From positions 1 to 44,223 of the forward strand of contig JAUZSQ010000098.1 of assembly GCA_030949325.1 (NCBI GenBank): a stretch of DNA of 44,223 nt, in the 5' to 3' direction. Shown here one piece after another: positions 9,689 through 19,075 of the stretch; the first letter of the stretch is position 1; every line of letters begins with the position of its first letter. The notes under the pieces are model-generated. The model was given only the letters and a program-made list of their open reading frames with translations, was not told where the DNA came from and ran no database searches. The position numbers were made by a program, and so were the translations under genes. The DNA comes from Sulfurovum sp. (lineage in GTDB: Bacteria > Campylobacterota > Campylobacteria > Campylobacterales > Sulfurovaceae).

Positions 9689-9877
9689 TTAATTTTGTGG
9701 CAGGTCACATTTCTTTGTGATGATACACAGTGGGCAGAAATTTGCCAATCCAGCGATAAGAGGTATCACTCCTAGATAAAACCATGCGTTGCCACTATAG
9801 ATAGCATAGCCGATAAGTGCTAATCCTGCTATAACTCTGATAGGGCGACACACTGCTTTGATTTTATTGAAATCCAT
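9689..9877 (-). CDS. small DUF2892 inner-membrane protein
   Basis: A 62-residue protein with two hydrophobic segments (about residues 13-30 and 32-46) and C-terminal cysteines in FCPLCIITKKCDLP. The FCPLC pattern is typical of DUF2892 proteins, which also occur fused to rhodanese domains as in YgaP. That suggests, but does not prove, a role around sulfane sulfur. It lies 20 bases downstream of pckA on the same strand. Confidence 0.8.
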   Translation of the reverse strand: MDFNKIKAVCRPIRVIAGLALIGYAIYSGNAWFYLGVIPLIAGLANFCPLCIITKKCDLPQN

Positions 9878-9897
9878 ATTGTAATCCTTTAATATTG

Positions 9898-11494
9898 TTA
9901 TTTGGTTTGTGGTCCTGCCGAAGCGTAATCAAACTCTCCACCATTGTCATCATAACGATGAAAGTTTTCTTGAAACATACCAGCAAGTTTACTAAGCATC
10001 TTGTCATACTCGTCTTTATCTTCCCATGTATCTCTTGGATTTAAGACTTTATTGTCTTTGACTCCATCGAGTGTTTTTGGCATTTCAAGATTAAACAAAG
10101 GGAGGGTATCAAACTCTGCATTGTTGATAGAACCATTAAGGATACCATCAATACATGCTCTTGTGTCTTTGATACTCATCCGTTTACCTACACCATGAGG
10201 TCCACCTGTCCAACCCGTGTTGACCAGATAGACTTTGACTTCGTGCTTGTCTATTTTTTCACCCAAAAGTTTAGCATAGGCTGTAGGATGTAGAGGTAAA
10301 AATGCTTCACCAAAACACGCAGAGAAAGTAGCCACTGGCTTAGTAATCCCTCGTTCTGTTCCTGCTACTTTGGCTGTATAGCCAGAGAGGAAATAATACA
10401 TCGCTTGTGCTTTCGTCAATTTCGATACAGGAGGTAATACACCAAAGGCATCGGCTGAAAGAAAGATAATATTATTGGGATGTCCTGCTTGTAAATCTTT
10501 TTTTGTGATTGAGAATATGCTCTATAGGATAAGAGACACGTGTATTCTCTGTTTTAGAACCATCGGTATAATCTACTTTTCCATCTGCATCAGCCACTAC
10601 ATTTTCTAATAAAGCGTCTTTGATGATAGCCCCATAAATCTCAGGTTCAGACTCAGCATCGAGGTTGATGACCTTGGCATAACATCCACCTTCAAAGTTG
10701 AACACACCGTCATCATCCCAACCATGCTCATCATCACCAATCAAGGCTCTATGAGGGTCAGTAGAAAGTGTAGTTTTTCCTGTACCAGAGAGTCCGAAGA
10801 ATAGACATACATCTTCATCATTTCCGACATTGGCAGAACAATGCATGGAAAGTTTCCCCTCTAATGGTAGCCAGTAGTTCATCATAGAGAAGATACCTTT
10901 TTTCATCTCACCACCATACCAAGTACCACCAATAATAGAAACGTTGTCTTCTATATTAAAAAGTACATACACATCAGAATTCATCCCATGTTCTTTGTAC
11001 TTTTCATTGACAGTTTTACAGGCATTATAGACAGTAAACTCAGGCGTAAAGCTTTCTAGCTCTTCTTCACTAGGACGAATAAACATATTTTTGACAAAAT
11101 GTGCTTGCCATGCCACTTCAGAAATAAAACGTACAGAACGCTTAGAAGCTACAGAAGCCCCTGCATACACATCCGTTACATAAATATTTTTGCCAGAAAG
11201 TTGTGTCAAAGTAAGGTCAAGAAGTTCATCATAAATCTTCTTGTCTATCTTTGCATTCACATCACCCCAAGCAATATTTTCGTTAGAAGGTGATTGATTG
11301 ACAAAATATTTATCTTTAGGACTGCGTCCCGTGAAGATACCTGTATCACACATCGCAGAGCCTGATGTAGATATTTTACAAACATCACTCTCTACTTCAT
11401 GCGATTGTAACTCATCATAACTCAAATTGTAGTAAACATCACCGATGTCTCTTAACCCTAGTTTATCAAGTCCATTGGGTATTTTAGTACTCAT
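9898..11494 (-). CDS. pckA: phosphoenolpyruvate carboxykinase (ATP), one frameshift
   Basis: PckA interconverts oxaloacetate + ATP and PEP + CO2 + ADP. Visible signatures are [24 protein letters not shown], the kinase-1a P-loop [22 protein letters not shown] with metal ligands, and TGWTGG near the C-terminus. About 531 residues, normal for the ATP-dependent family. The frame breaks near 10505, where CAC plus seven A replaces the six A needed for [13 protein letters not shown]. The start at 11494 is preferred over an ATG at 11512 because AGAGG lies 6 bases before it. It follows oadB on the same strand with its own -10 box, and with it forms a pyruvate-oxaloacetate-PEP node. Confidence 0.93.
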
Positions 11495-11533
11495 AGTATC
11501 CTCTTTTATCACTGTATTTAGAATGTCAAACAG

Positions 11534-11539
11534 ATTATA
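11534..11539 (-). promoter_or_regulatory. -10 element for pckA
   Basis: Minus-strand TATAAT in GGATATAATCTG lies about 40 bases before the pckA start at 11494, downstream of a hairpin that could end the oad operon transcript. It suggests pckA can be transcribed separately from oadGAB. Confidence 0.55.
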
Positions 11540-11556
11540 TCCATTTAACTTTATTG

Positions 11557-11591
11557 AAGGCTTTTTCCTAAGAAAAATCTAAAAAAAGCCT
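11557..11591 (-). terminator. possible hairpin terminator after oadB
   Basis: AAGGCTTTTT (11557-11566) pairs with AAAAAAGCCT (11582-11591) around a 15-base loop. It lies between the oadB stop (11605) and the pckA promoter. The stem is A/T-rich and has no clear trailing U tract in the minus direction, so it may only attenuate. Confidence 0.35.
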
Positions 11592-11604
11592 AGTAAATGA
11601 CTAC

Positions 11605-12932
11605 TTATTTAAAAATTGACAACAGTACCCCTGCTGCAACAGCAGAGCCAATCACACCAGCCACATTTGGACCCATAGCGTGCATGAGCAAAACATTACC
11701 AGGTCGTGCTTCTGAACCTACTTTGGATACCACCCTAGCCGACATAGGTACAGCAGAAACTCCTGCTGCTCCAATGAGTGGATTGATAGGGTCTTTACTG
11801 TATTTATTCATCAGTTTTGCCATAAGTACCCCTACAGCCGTACCTGCGGAGAAGGCAATCAAACCAATGACCATAATCCCCATCGTCTCTGCAACCAAGA
11901 ATTTATCCGCGGCGAGTTTAGAACCTACACCTAGACCCAAGAAGATAGTGACAATATTAATGAGTGAATTTTGCATCTCATTAGAAAGTCTATCTACCAC
12001 ACCTGATTCCTTCGCAAAGTTACCAAAAGTAAAGGCTCCAATCAAGGGGGCAGATTCAGGAAGTATCATAATAGTAAGCAACAATACCAAGATAGGGAAA
12101 AAGAGTTTCTCTAATCTATGTACTTTTCTACCCCTTTTCATGACAATTCTACGCTCATCTTCTGTAGTGAGTAGCCTCATTATAGGAGGCTGAATCACGG
12201 GAACGAGTGCCATATACGAATACGCAGCCACGGCAATTGCCCCTAGCATATCAGGTGCTAGTCTGTTGGCGATGAAGATTGACGTTGGTCCATCGGCTCC
12301 ACCAATAATAGAAATAGCAGAAGCATCTTGCAAAGAAAACCCAATAGCCACTGCCCCAATAAGTGAACCAAAGATACCAAACTGTGCTGCCCCACCTAAG
12401 ATGGCTGTCTTAGGATTGGCTAAGAGTGGACCAAAGTCCGTCATCGCCCCTACACCCATAAAGATAAGCAGAGGGAAGAATTCGTTGGCAATACCCATAT
12501 TGTAGATAATTCCAAGCATACCATCTTCGCCACCCATACCTGCTAAAGGAATATTGGCTAAAAGCCCCCCAAAAGCAATAGGGATGAGTAACAAAGGCTC
12601 AAAATTTTTGGCAATGGCAAGATAAAAGAGTATAAATACGATGATAATCATAATAATACGTCCTAAAGAAGACTCAAACCAATTCATTTCTCTTTCATAG
12701 TCTGAGCCTTTGGGTTCGGAAGTTCTCTCACCATCATTCAAGTCTATAATGGCATTAATCCCCGTGGTTTCCCAAAAACTACCCAAAAGTTGACTCAATG
12801 ATTTCGACTGATATTCCGTTTCTACTTCTTCAGTAGGAGCAGTAGGTGCTTCTGTCGGCGTAGCTTGTACCAAAGATGTCATGGTAAAAATGCCAAAAAC
12901 AAGGTAAGGGAAAAATGTCTTAGAAGCTTCAT
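11605..12932 (-). CDS. oadB: Na+-translocating oxaloacetate decarboxylase beta subunit (OadB) with N-terminal extension, frameshift in signal peptide
   Basis: OadB is the membrane subunit that couples carboxybiotin decarboxylation to Na+ export. The core is intact: [26 protein letters not shown] with the Na+-site aspartate region, and [13 protein letters not shown] at the end. The core is preceded by roughly 80 extra residues. GGAG inside the oadA stop region lies 5 bases before an ATG at 12932; one missing base near 12910 separates it from the long frame that opens at 12882. Repaired, the N-terminus reads MKLLRHFF, a hydrophobic run, then SLVQA followed by TPTEAPTAP, a plausible signal peptide and Pro/Thr linker. 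Classical OadB lacks this. Confidence 0.88.
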
Positions 12933-12934
12933 GC

Positions 12935-14717
12935 TTACTCCATTGTGGCTAAAAGTTGTGCATCTGCTACAGAGTCATTGACGCTGACATTGATAGAAGC
13001 AATTTTACCTGCTTTGGGTGCAGTGATGTCAATTTCCATTTTCATCGCTTCAAGAATCATAATCACATCACCCTCTACTACCGTATCTCCTGCATTTTTG
13101 AGTATTTTCCATACATTACCTGGTGTTTGTGAGTGGATTTCTACTGAACCTACTCCTGAAGATACAGGTGCTGTTTTGGCTACTGCTGTGGTTGCCACAG
13201 GTGCAATTTGAATATCACCCTCACCTTCTGCTACTTGTACACTATATTGTTTACCATCGACTACTACTGTATAATTTCCTGCCATTTCACTATCTCCACT
13301 ACAATTATTTTTACCTTTTCTCACCATGAGAGGGCCTTCACCCTTCAAGAACGCAATACCTTTTTGGTCACAAGCCCCTACAATGAAAATATTTTCATCC
13401 GAAGTTTCTAAACCTTCTTCTTCCAACACTTTTGTCCAGTGTGCGATAGATTTTTTCTCATCTCTATCTGAAATATCAAGAGGATTCTCCGTCGTTGGCT
13501 CAAGCTTTAACTTTTTAGAAGCCAATTGAATAATCTCTTTATCTGCTTCTACTGGTGTTTTACCAAAATATCCTAATACCATACGCCCATACCCTGGAGC
13601 GATTTGCTTCCAAGGACCAAACATCACGTTTGCATAGGCTTGTTGCCAATAAAATTGACTCACAGGGGTTACAGATGTACCATAACCTCCACGTTCTACG
13701 ACTTCTTTCATCGCAGCGATGACTTCATCAAATCTACCTAATTCACCAGAATCTCTCATCATTTGCGTGTTGGCAGTTAACGCACCACCTGGCATTGGAG
13801 AAAAAGGAATCAAAGGAGAGACTTGCGTGGCTTCAGGAGGAATCAAATACTCACCAAGACACTCTTTGAGTCGCTCTTCATATTTGAGTATCTTGTCCAA
13901 TTTCAAATCACCAAGGTTATAATCAGTCCCCTTAGTTGCATGTAACATAGTCAAAATATCAGGCTGTGATGTCCCACCACTCACAGGTGAAGCGGCAAGG
14001 TCAATACCATTGGCACCTGCATCAAGTGCTGCTAAATAAGACGCTACAGAAACCCCTGCTGTCTCATGCGTATGTAGGCGTAAATGTACAGAATCACCCA
14101 ATAGCTTTCGAGCCATTTTAATGGTTTCATAGACTTTATGAGGATTCGCCGTTCCTGAAGCATCTTTGAAACATACGCTATCATAAGAGATACCAGAATC
14201 CAAAATATTTCTCAACGTTTTTTCATAAAAAGCTACATCATGTGCACCCGTACACCCTGGTGGTAAATCCATCATGGTCACTACCACTTCGTGGTCTAGG
14301 TTATGCTTTTTAATCATTTCAGCAGAAAATGCCAAATTGCTTACGTCATTGAGGGCATCAAAGTTACGCACAGTCGTGGTGCCATGTTTTTTTGAACATT
14401 TTAGCAAAGAGGTCTATCATCTCACGGCTACCCGTATCGAGCATTACCGTATTGATACCACGAGAAAGGACTTGAAGGTTTGCTTCTTTTCCTACAATTT
14501 CTCTAAACCCATCCATCATTTCAAATGCATCTTCTTGTAAATAAAAGTACAAAGATTGAAATCTTGCTCCACCACCAAATTCAAAGTGATTTATACCTGC
14601 TTTTTTTGCAGCTTCAACTGCTGGGAAAAAGTCATCCATAAGTACACGACCACCAAAGACAGACTGAAATCCATCTCTAAACGTTGTGTCCATTATATCA
14701 ATATATTTTTTAGCCAT
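12935..14717 (-). CDS. oadA: oxaloacetate decarboxylase alpha subunit / biotin-dependent carboxyltransferase, one frameshift
   Basis: OadA transfers the carboxyl group of oxaloacetate to biotin. The carboxyltransferase TIM barrel begins with [14 protein letters not shown] (metal-binding Asp), has the KDASG lysine and the metal ligands in RLHTHETAG; then come a PYC/OadA domain, an Ala/Pro-rich linker and a C-terminal biotinyl domain with EAMKM (Lys near residue 557 of about 593). The frame breaks near 14388, where seven A replace the six needed to read [16 protein letters not shown] lies about 9 bases before the ATG. It is 15 bases after oadG and 2 bases before oadB, clearly one operon. A pyruvate carboxylase B-subunit role is the alternative, but OadG and OadB neighbours favour decarboxylase. 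Confidence 0.92.
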
Positions 14718-14732
14718 TTACGATACCTTATT

Positions 14733-14967
14733 TTATGATTTTTTACGAAATTCAGTGACAGCAGCAATAATGGCAGCAACATGTGCACCTTCATCTGTCT
14801 TTGACTGAGCATTCGTAGGGGTTGGTGTTTCCTCAGGAAAAAAACTTAGCAATAAGCTTTGCCTGAACATTGACAACAACGATAAGTAAGGTAAGAAATG
14901 TGAATACCACTGTCATTCCCAATACCATAAACTTTAGACTCTCAAGTATGTTGTTAACATCTTCCAT
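14733..14967 (-). CDS. oadG: oxaloacetate decarboxylase gamma subunit (OadG), one frameshift
   Basis: A small gene of about 77 codons. The start MEDVNNILESLKFMVLGM is followed by a single transmembrane segment (about residues 13-34), a Pro/Thr-rich linker (PEETPTPT) and a short C-terminus (AAIIAAVTEFRKK) typical of OadG, which anchors and assembles the decarboxylase. The frame breaks near 14848 in a run of seven T (minus strand) where six would read KFFPEETP. It is the first gene of the oadGAB operon. A GTGAG purine stretch lies before the start. Confidence 0.85.
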
Positions 14968-15018
14968 TTTATCTCACTTTCTTGTTGATAATATCACCTA
15001 GATTTTAAAATAATTTAG

Positions 15019-15040
15019 CTTGTTATTAGTTAAAAACAAG
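15019..15040 (-). terminator. weak hairpin after the DEAD-box helicase
   Basis: CTTGTT (15019-15024) pairs with AACAAG (15035-15040) around a 10-base A/T loop, just after the helicase stop codon. It is short and A/T-rich and might act as a weak terminator before oadG. Confidence 0.3.
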
Positions 15041-15043
15041 TAA

Positions 15044-16426
15044 TTATCTTTTTTTTCTACGTCGATTGGTATTTCGAGTAGCTTTTTTATCTTCATTGTA
15101 GCCATCCATCATCTCATCTACACTCTCTTGGTCAAAGCCTATTTGGCTACCAATTTGGTCTTTTTCTGTAGAAATCATCTGTGATATTAACTTTTCAAGA
15201 AGCAAAGTCTTGTCCATATCACCCATATACGCAATCATATCCGAAGCATCACTATGGATAGCAATATCCCTAATTTGTTCTGCCAAATACTCACGTCCTG
15301 TATCATCTAATCCCTCAGCCCCTTGCAAAGTAGCCAAACGCATTTCTGCTCCTACTTCTTTTTGGATACGCTGAAGTTCTTTGAACTCTTCGGTAGTCAC
15401 CAAAGTAATGGCTTGACCACTTTTCCCTGCACGTCCTGTACGTCCTATTCGGTGTACATACGATTGTGGGTCAAAAGGAATATGATAGTTAAACACATGA
15501 CTCACATTTTTGACATCCAATCCACGAGCAGCGACATCTGTAGCTACCATAATCTTCATCTCGCCACGTCTATAGCCTTTGATGACTCTTTCTCTGTCTA
15601 TCTGTTCCAAATCACCATGTAGTCCTGCGGCACTAAAACCTAGGGCTTGTAAATGCTCTGTTACCCTATCTACTTCTCGCTTCATACGACAAAAGACAAT
15701 ACATTTATCCGTCTCTTCTGTTTCTAACAAACGTACCAAGGCTTCATCTCTTTGATGTTCTTTAATCATATAGTAACGCTGTTCAATAATATTATTGGTC
15801 GTACTGTCATCTCCTACAGCAGAAATAAACTCTGGCTGATACAAGATATGACTGGCTAGTTCCTTGATAGGCTCTGGCATCGTCGCAGAAAAAAGTAAGG
15901 TTTGTCTGTTTTGTGGAATATATTCAAAAATCTCTTTTATCTCATCCAGAAATCCCATATCAAGCATCTCATCGGCTTCATCAAGTACGACTATCTCAGG
16001 ATTGAGGACATCTATTTTGCCTTTACGATACAAATCTTTGAGCCGTCCAGGGGTGGCTACTACAATTTGTACTCCTTTGTGAATGAGTGCAATTTGCCTA
16101 CCATAGCCTACGCCACCATAAACAGTCAACGTACGGATTCCTGCAAAACGTCCTAGATGATAAAGCTCATCGGCTACTTGAGTGGCTAACTCTCTAGTAG
16201 GTGTAATCACCAAGGCACGTTCTATCTCACCTTTGGCAATTTTGTCCATCATTGGAAGTCCAAATGCTGCAGTTTTTCCTGTTCCTGTATGGGCTTGTGC
16301 CACGATATCAGAACCAGAAGCAATGATAGGAATGGCTGTTTCTTGTATCGGGCTAGGTTCTTTGAACCCTGCTATTTTTACACCCTTAAATATATCAGGA
16401 TGGAAATTAAATTCACTAAATTTCAT
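15044..16426 (-). CDS. deaD: DEAD-box ATP-dependent RNA helicase, CsdA/DeaD type
   Basis: An intact 460-residue helicase. Motifs in order: AQAHTGTGKTAAF (Walker A), PTRELATQ, TPGRL, VLDEADEMLDMGF, LFSATMP, then HGDLEQ, ATDVAARGLDV and YVHRIGRTGRAGK. A C-terminal extension of about 90 residues ends in a basic tail (RNTNRRRKKR), as in cold-shock or ribosome-assembly DeaD proteins, although an RNA-binding DbpA domain is not evident. An 18-base perfect palindrome lies in its leader. Confidence 0.93.
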   Translation of the reverse strand: MKFSEFNFHPDIFKGVKIAGFKEPSPIQETAIPIIASGSDIVAQAHTGTGKTAAFGLPMMDKIAKGEIERALVITPTRELATQVADELYHLGRFAGIRTLTVYGGVGYGRQIALIHKGVQIVVATPGRLKDLYRKGKIDVLNPEIVVLDEADEMLDMGFLDEIKEIFEYIPQNRQTLLFSATMPEPIKELASHILYQPEFISAVGDDSTTNNIIEQRYYMIKEHQRDEALVRLLETEETDKCIVFCRMKREVDRVTEHLQALGFSAAGLHGDLEQIDRERVIKGYRRGEMKIMVATDVAARGLDVKNVSHVFNYHIPFDPQSYVHRIGRTGRAGKSGQAITLVTTEEFKELQRIQKEVGAEMRLATLQGAEGLDDTGREYLAEQIRDIAIHSDASDMIAYMGDMDKTLLLEKLISQMISTEKDQIGSQIGFDQESVDEMMDGYNEDKKATRNTNRRRKKR

Positions 16427-16442
16427 ATTCTGCCTTTAATTT

Positions 16443-16460
16443 GTTCAAAATATTTTGAAC
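16443..16460. promoter_or_regulatory. 18-bp perfect palindrome in the deaD leader
   Basis: GTTCAAAATATTTTGAAC is its own reverse complement and lies 17 bases before the deaD start codon. Just upstream AGAGT and ACTCT flank a further 12 bases. It could be an operator for a dimeric regulator or a leader hairpin that masks the ribosome binding site, as expected of a temperature-responsive helicase; both are inference. Confidence 0.5.
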
Positions 16461-16516
16461 TTAAGAGAGTCTCTATCAAGAAACTCTATAAATTCAAGCT
16501 CAAAGTGCTATATCAC

Positions 16517-17281
16517 TTACATTATCATCAATAAAATAATACCAAACACAATCCTATAGATACCAAAGGCTACAAAAGTAAACCTTTCCAAAAATACTAA
16601 GAAAAGCTTAATCGTAATATACGCTACAATAAAGGCTGTGATAAACCCTAGGATAAACGCCCCCCAATGGGCATCAGCAAAATCTGCATAATGATTCCAT
16701 AAGTCATAGCCACTGACCACTGTCATCACAGGAATAGCCAAAAGAAACGAAAACTCTGTCGAAGTTTTTCTGTCCATACCTACAAGCATACCTCCTATGA
16801 TAGTAGCCCCTGCCCTACTTGTCCCCGGGATGAGTGAAAAGACTTGTGCGATACCTATCCAAATGGCTTGGGTGAAGCTTACAGATTCTATCTCTTTCGT
16901 TTGTACTTTTTCTTCACTATAAAAATATTCTACTATCAAAAAGACCATACCACCGATAATAAACATCCATGCAACGGTTTGGACGGTAAAGAGTGCTTTG
17001 ATTTGCTCTGAAAAAATATAGCCGATGAGTCCCAGAGGCAAAAATGCTATCAAAATCTTCGTCCAAAGGACATGCTTTTTGATGCTTATTTGCTCTTTGT
17101 AGATAAGCATCACAGCCAAAATCGCAGCAAACTGTATAATCACTTCATAGGCTTTGGTCAGTGCATCTTGGGGCATACCCAAAAACTCTGAGGCTACAAT
17201 CATATGCCCCGTAGAAGAAATAGGCAAAAACTCTGTCACCCCTTCAATGACACCTATAATTATCGCTTGAAAAATATCCAA
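16517..17281 (-). CDS. uppP: undecaprenyl-diphosphatase (UppP/BacA)
   Basis: UppP is a polytopic membrane enzyme that dephosphorylates undecaprenyl diphosphate to recycle the peptidoglycan lipid carrier. The 254-residue protein shows EGVTEFLPISSTGH near the N-terminus and the IPGTSRAGATI motif in the middle, the two halves of the active site; the second usually reads PGTSRSG. The start is a TTG codon at 17281 with GGGAG 6 bases upstream. It follows the ABC exporter by 17 bases and is the last gene of a long minus-strand run. Confidence 0.93.
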   Translation of the reverse strand: MDIFQAIIIGVIEGVTEFLPISSTGHMIVASEFLGMPQDALTKAYEVIIQFAAILAVMLIYKEQISIKKHVLWTKILIAFLPLGLIGYIFSEQIKALFTVQTVAWMFIIGGMVFLIVEYFYSEEKVQTKEIESVSFTQAIWIGIAQVFSLIPGTSRAGATIIGGMLVGMDRKTSTEFSFLLAIPVMTVVSGYDLWNHYADFADAHWGAFILGFITAFIVAYITIKLFLVFLERFTFVAFGIYRIVFGIILLMIM

Positions 17282-17298
17282 AAGCTACTCCCTTATCA

Positions 17299-19075
17299 TC
17301 ATATCATTGAAGCAAAATAACTTGCATCTTTGGATAGTAGCTCTGAAGGAGAACCACTATCCACTACTTTTCCTGCATCTAAGACATAGATGAATGAAGC
17401 ACTTTGTATGGTGCTTAGTCTATGTGCAATCGTAATCACCGTTTTATCTGCTAAAAAATCTGCCAAGGCATCAAAGAGTCTGACTTCTGTATGCACATCC
17501 AAAGCTGAGGTAGATTCATCAAAAATCACCACTTTAGGGTCACTTAATATCATCCGAGCAATCGCTACCCTTTGCCTCTGCCCTCCACTAAGCTTGATAC
17601 CATCTTTACCTAGCATCGTATCAAACCCCAAATCTAACCCTTGTATGACCTCATCAAGCTGTGCAATATGCAAGGCTTCTTGCACTTTGGCTTCACTATA
17701 GTCTTTGCCAAGTGTTAAATTAAACAGCATTGTATCATTAAAAAGTTTAGGATGTTGTAAAATGAGGTGAATATTTTCACGGATAGTAGAAAGATTCAAA
17801 TCCGTATGTACGATATCATCATAAAGAATCTCTCCTGAGTCCAAAGGATAGAAGCCTACTAAGAGGTGAGAAAGTGTGGTTTTACCTGAGCCACTAGCAC
17901 CGACGATAGCTACTTTCTTTCCTGCTTCGATAGTCAAAGAGACATTGCGTAAAATCGCTTTGTCTTTTTGGTAAGCAAAAGAAAGGTTTTGTATCTTAAT
18001 AGCCACAGATGCTTTGCCTACAAAAGGATTATACTTTTCATGTACCAAAGGTTCTTGTTCCATCGCATAAATAGCTTCTATGCGTTTACATGCTGATTTG
18101 GCAGTAGCGAGTACATACTGAAAATTGATAATATCTTGAATGGGTGTAACCATCACCCAAAGATAGGAAAACACTGCCAACATCAATCCCACAGACAAGT
18201 CTGAATATGCCACAGCCAAAATACTCACAGCCCTAAAGACTTCATAGCCTAGCAAAAAAACCAAATATGAGTATTTAATCCCTGCATCAGATTTATATTG
18301 ATACGCAATGGCATGGGTTTTAAGGGCTTCTGCGTTTAAGCGATTTTGTTCAAAGAAGTAGTCTTCTTTATTGGACGCTCTAATTTGATGAAAAAGCTCC
18401 AAAGTTTCAGTAAGTGAAGATTGGAAAACTCAATCGCTTTATTTTCTTCTTTTTTGAGTCGTCCTACATTTCGAGCCAATCTCACGGTAAACAAAATCAC
18501 AAGAGGATTGGTAAGTAAAATAAAAATAGCCAACTGCCAATGAATCCACAACAAGATAATAGCAGAAAATAAAAGCAATAAAATTGCCACGATAAGCTTG
18601 GAAATGGTAGAAGAGACAAACGCATCTATCGTTTCTACATCGGTAATAAGCTTGGAAGTCACAGCCCCTACTCGCATACTCTCATACTCTTTGAGAGAAA
18701 CACTTTTCAGATGCTCCAACAATGAGATTCTCATGCTATAAGTGATATTCTTAGAGATAGAGACAAATATTTTACTTTGCAAAATAGACAGTAGTGTACT
18801 AGCAATACGCAAGAAGATAATAATAATCAAGATAAAAAGCACATATCCCTTAATATCAGAGCTAAAGACATAGGTAGAAATAGTCTCTATCAAGCCATGA
18901 GATTTACCCAAGAGTAGCTCATCGACTAACAAGGGATGAACAAAGGAATCATTACTACAAGTAACGTAGCCACAATAGCAATCACATTACCCCAAATCAA
19001 TGCTTTTTTGTAGTGAATCATTTGTATAAAAATGGCTTCTATACTACATACTTTGCTAGATACTTTAGGGGTCAT
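17299..19075 (-). CDS. ABC exporter, fused permease-ATPase (MsbA-like), two frameshifts
   Basis: A half-transporter of about 591 residues: six-helix type-1 exporter membrane domain followed by an ATPase with GASGSGKTTL (Walker A), a Q-loop in LILQHPKLF, the signature LSGGQRQRVAIA, VVIFDESTSALD (Walker B) and the IAHRLS switch. Substrate is unknown; lipid or peptide export is typical. The ATG at 19075 overlaps the symporter stop codon as ATGA, implying coupled translation. Breaks are near 18935, between IPLFIP and LLVDELLLG, and near 18425, between NKAIE and FQSSLTETLELF. Confidence 0.88.

Noticed and set aside
10495-10515. Programmed frameshifting at A7 runs in pckA, oadA and oadG
   Set aside because: The same one-base changes occur in many unrelated genes, also in T and C runs, and these enzymes are not known to use programmed shifts.
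11597-12193. Long plus-strand open frame of 198 codons
   Set aside because: It lies opposite oadB, whose product is clearly recognisable, and has a composition expected of an antisense shadow.
14840-14860. In-frame TGA in oadG as selenocysteine
   Set aside because: The TGA disappears when the adjacent seven-T run is read as six, and the restored frame matches OadG.
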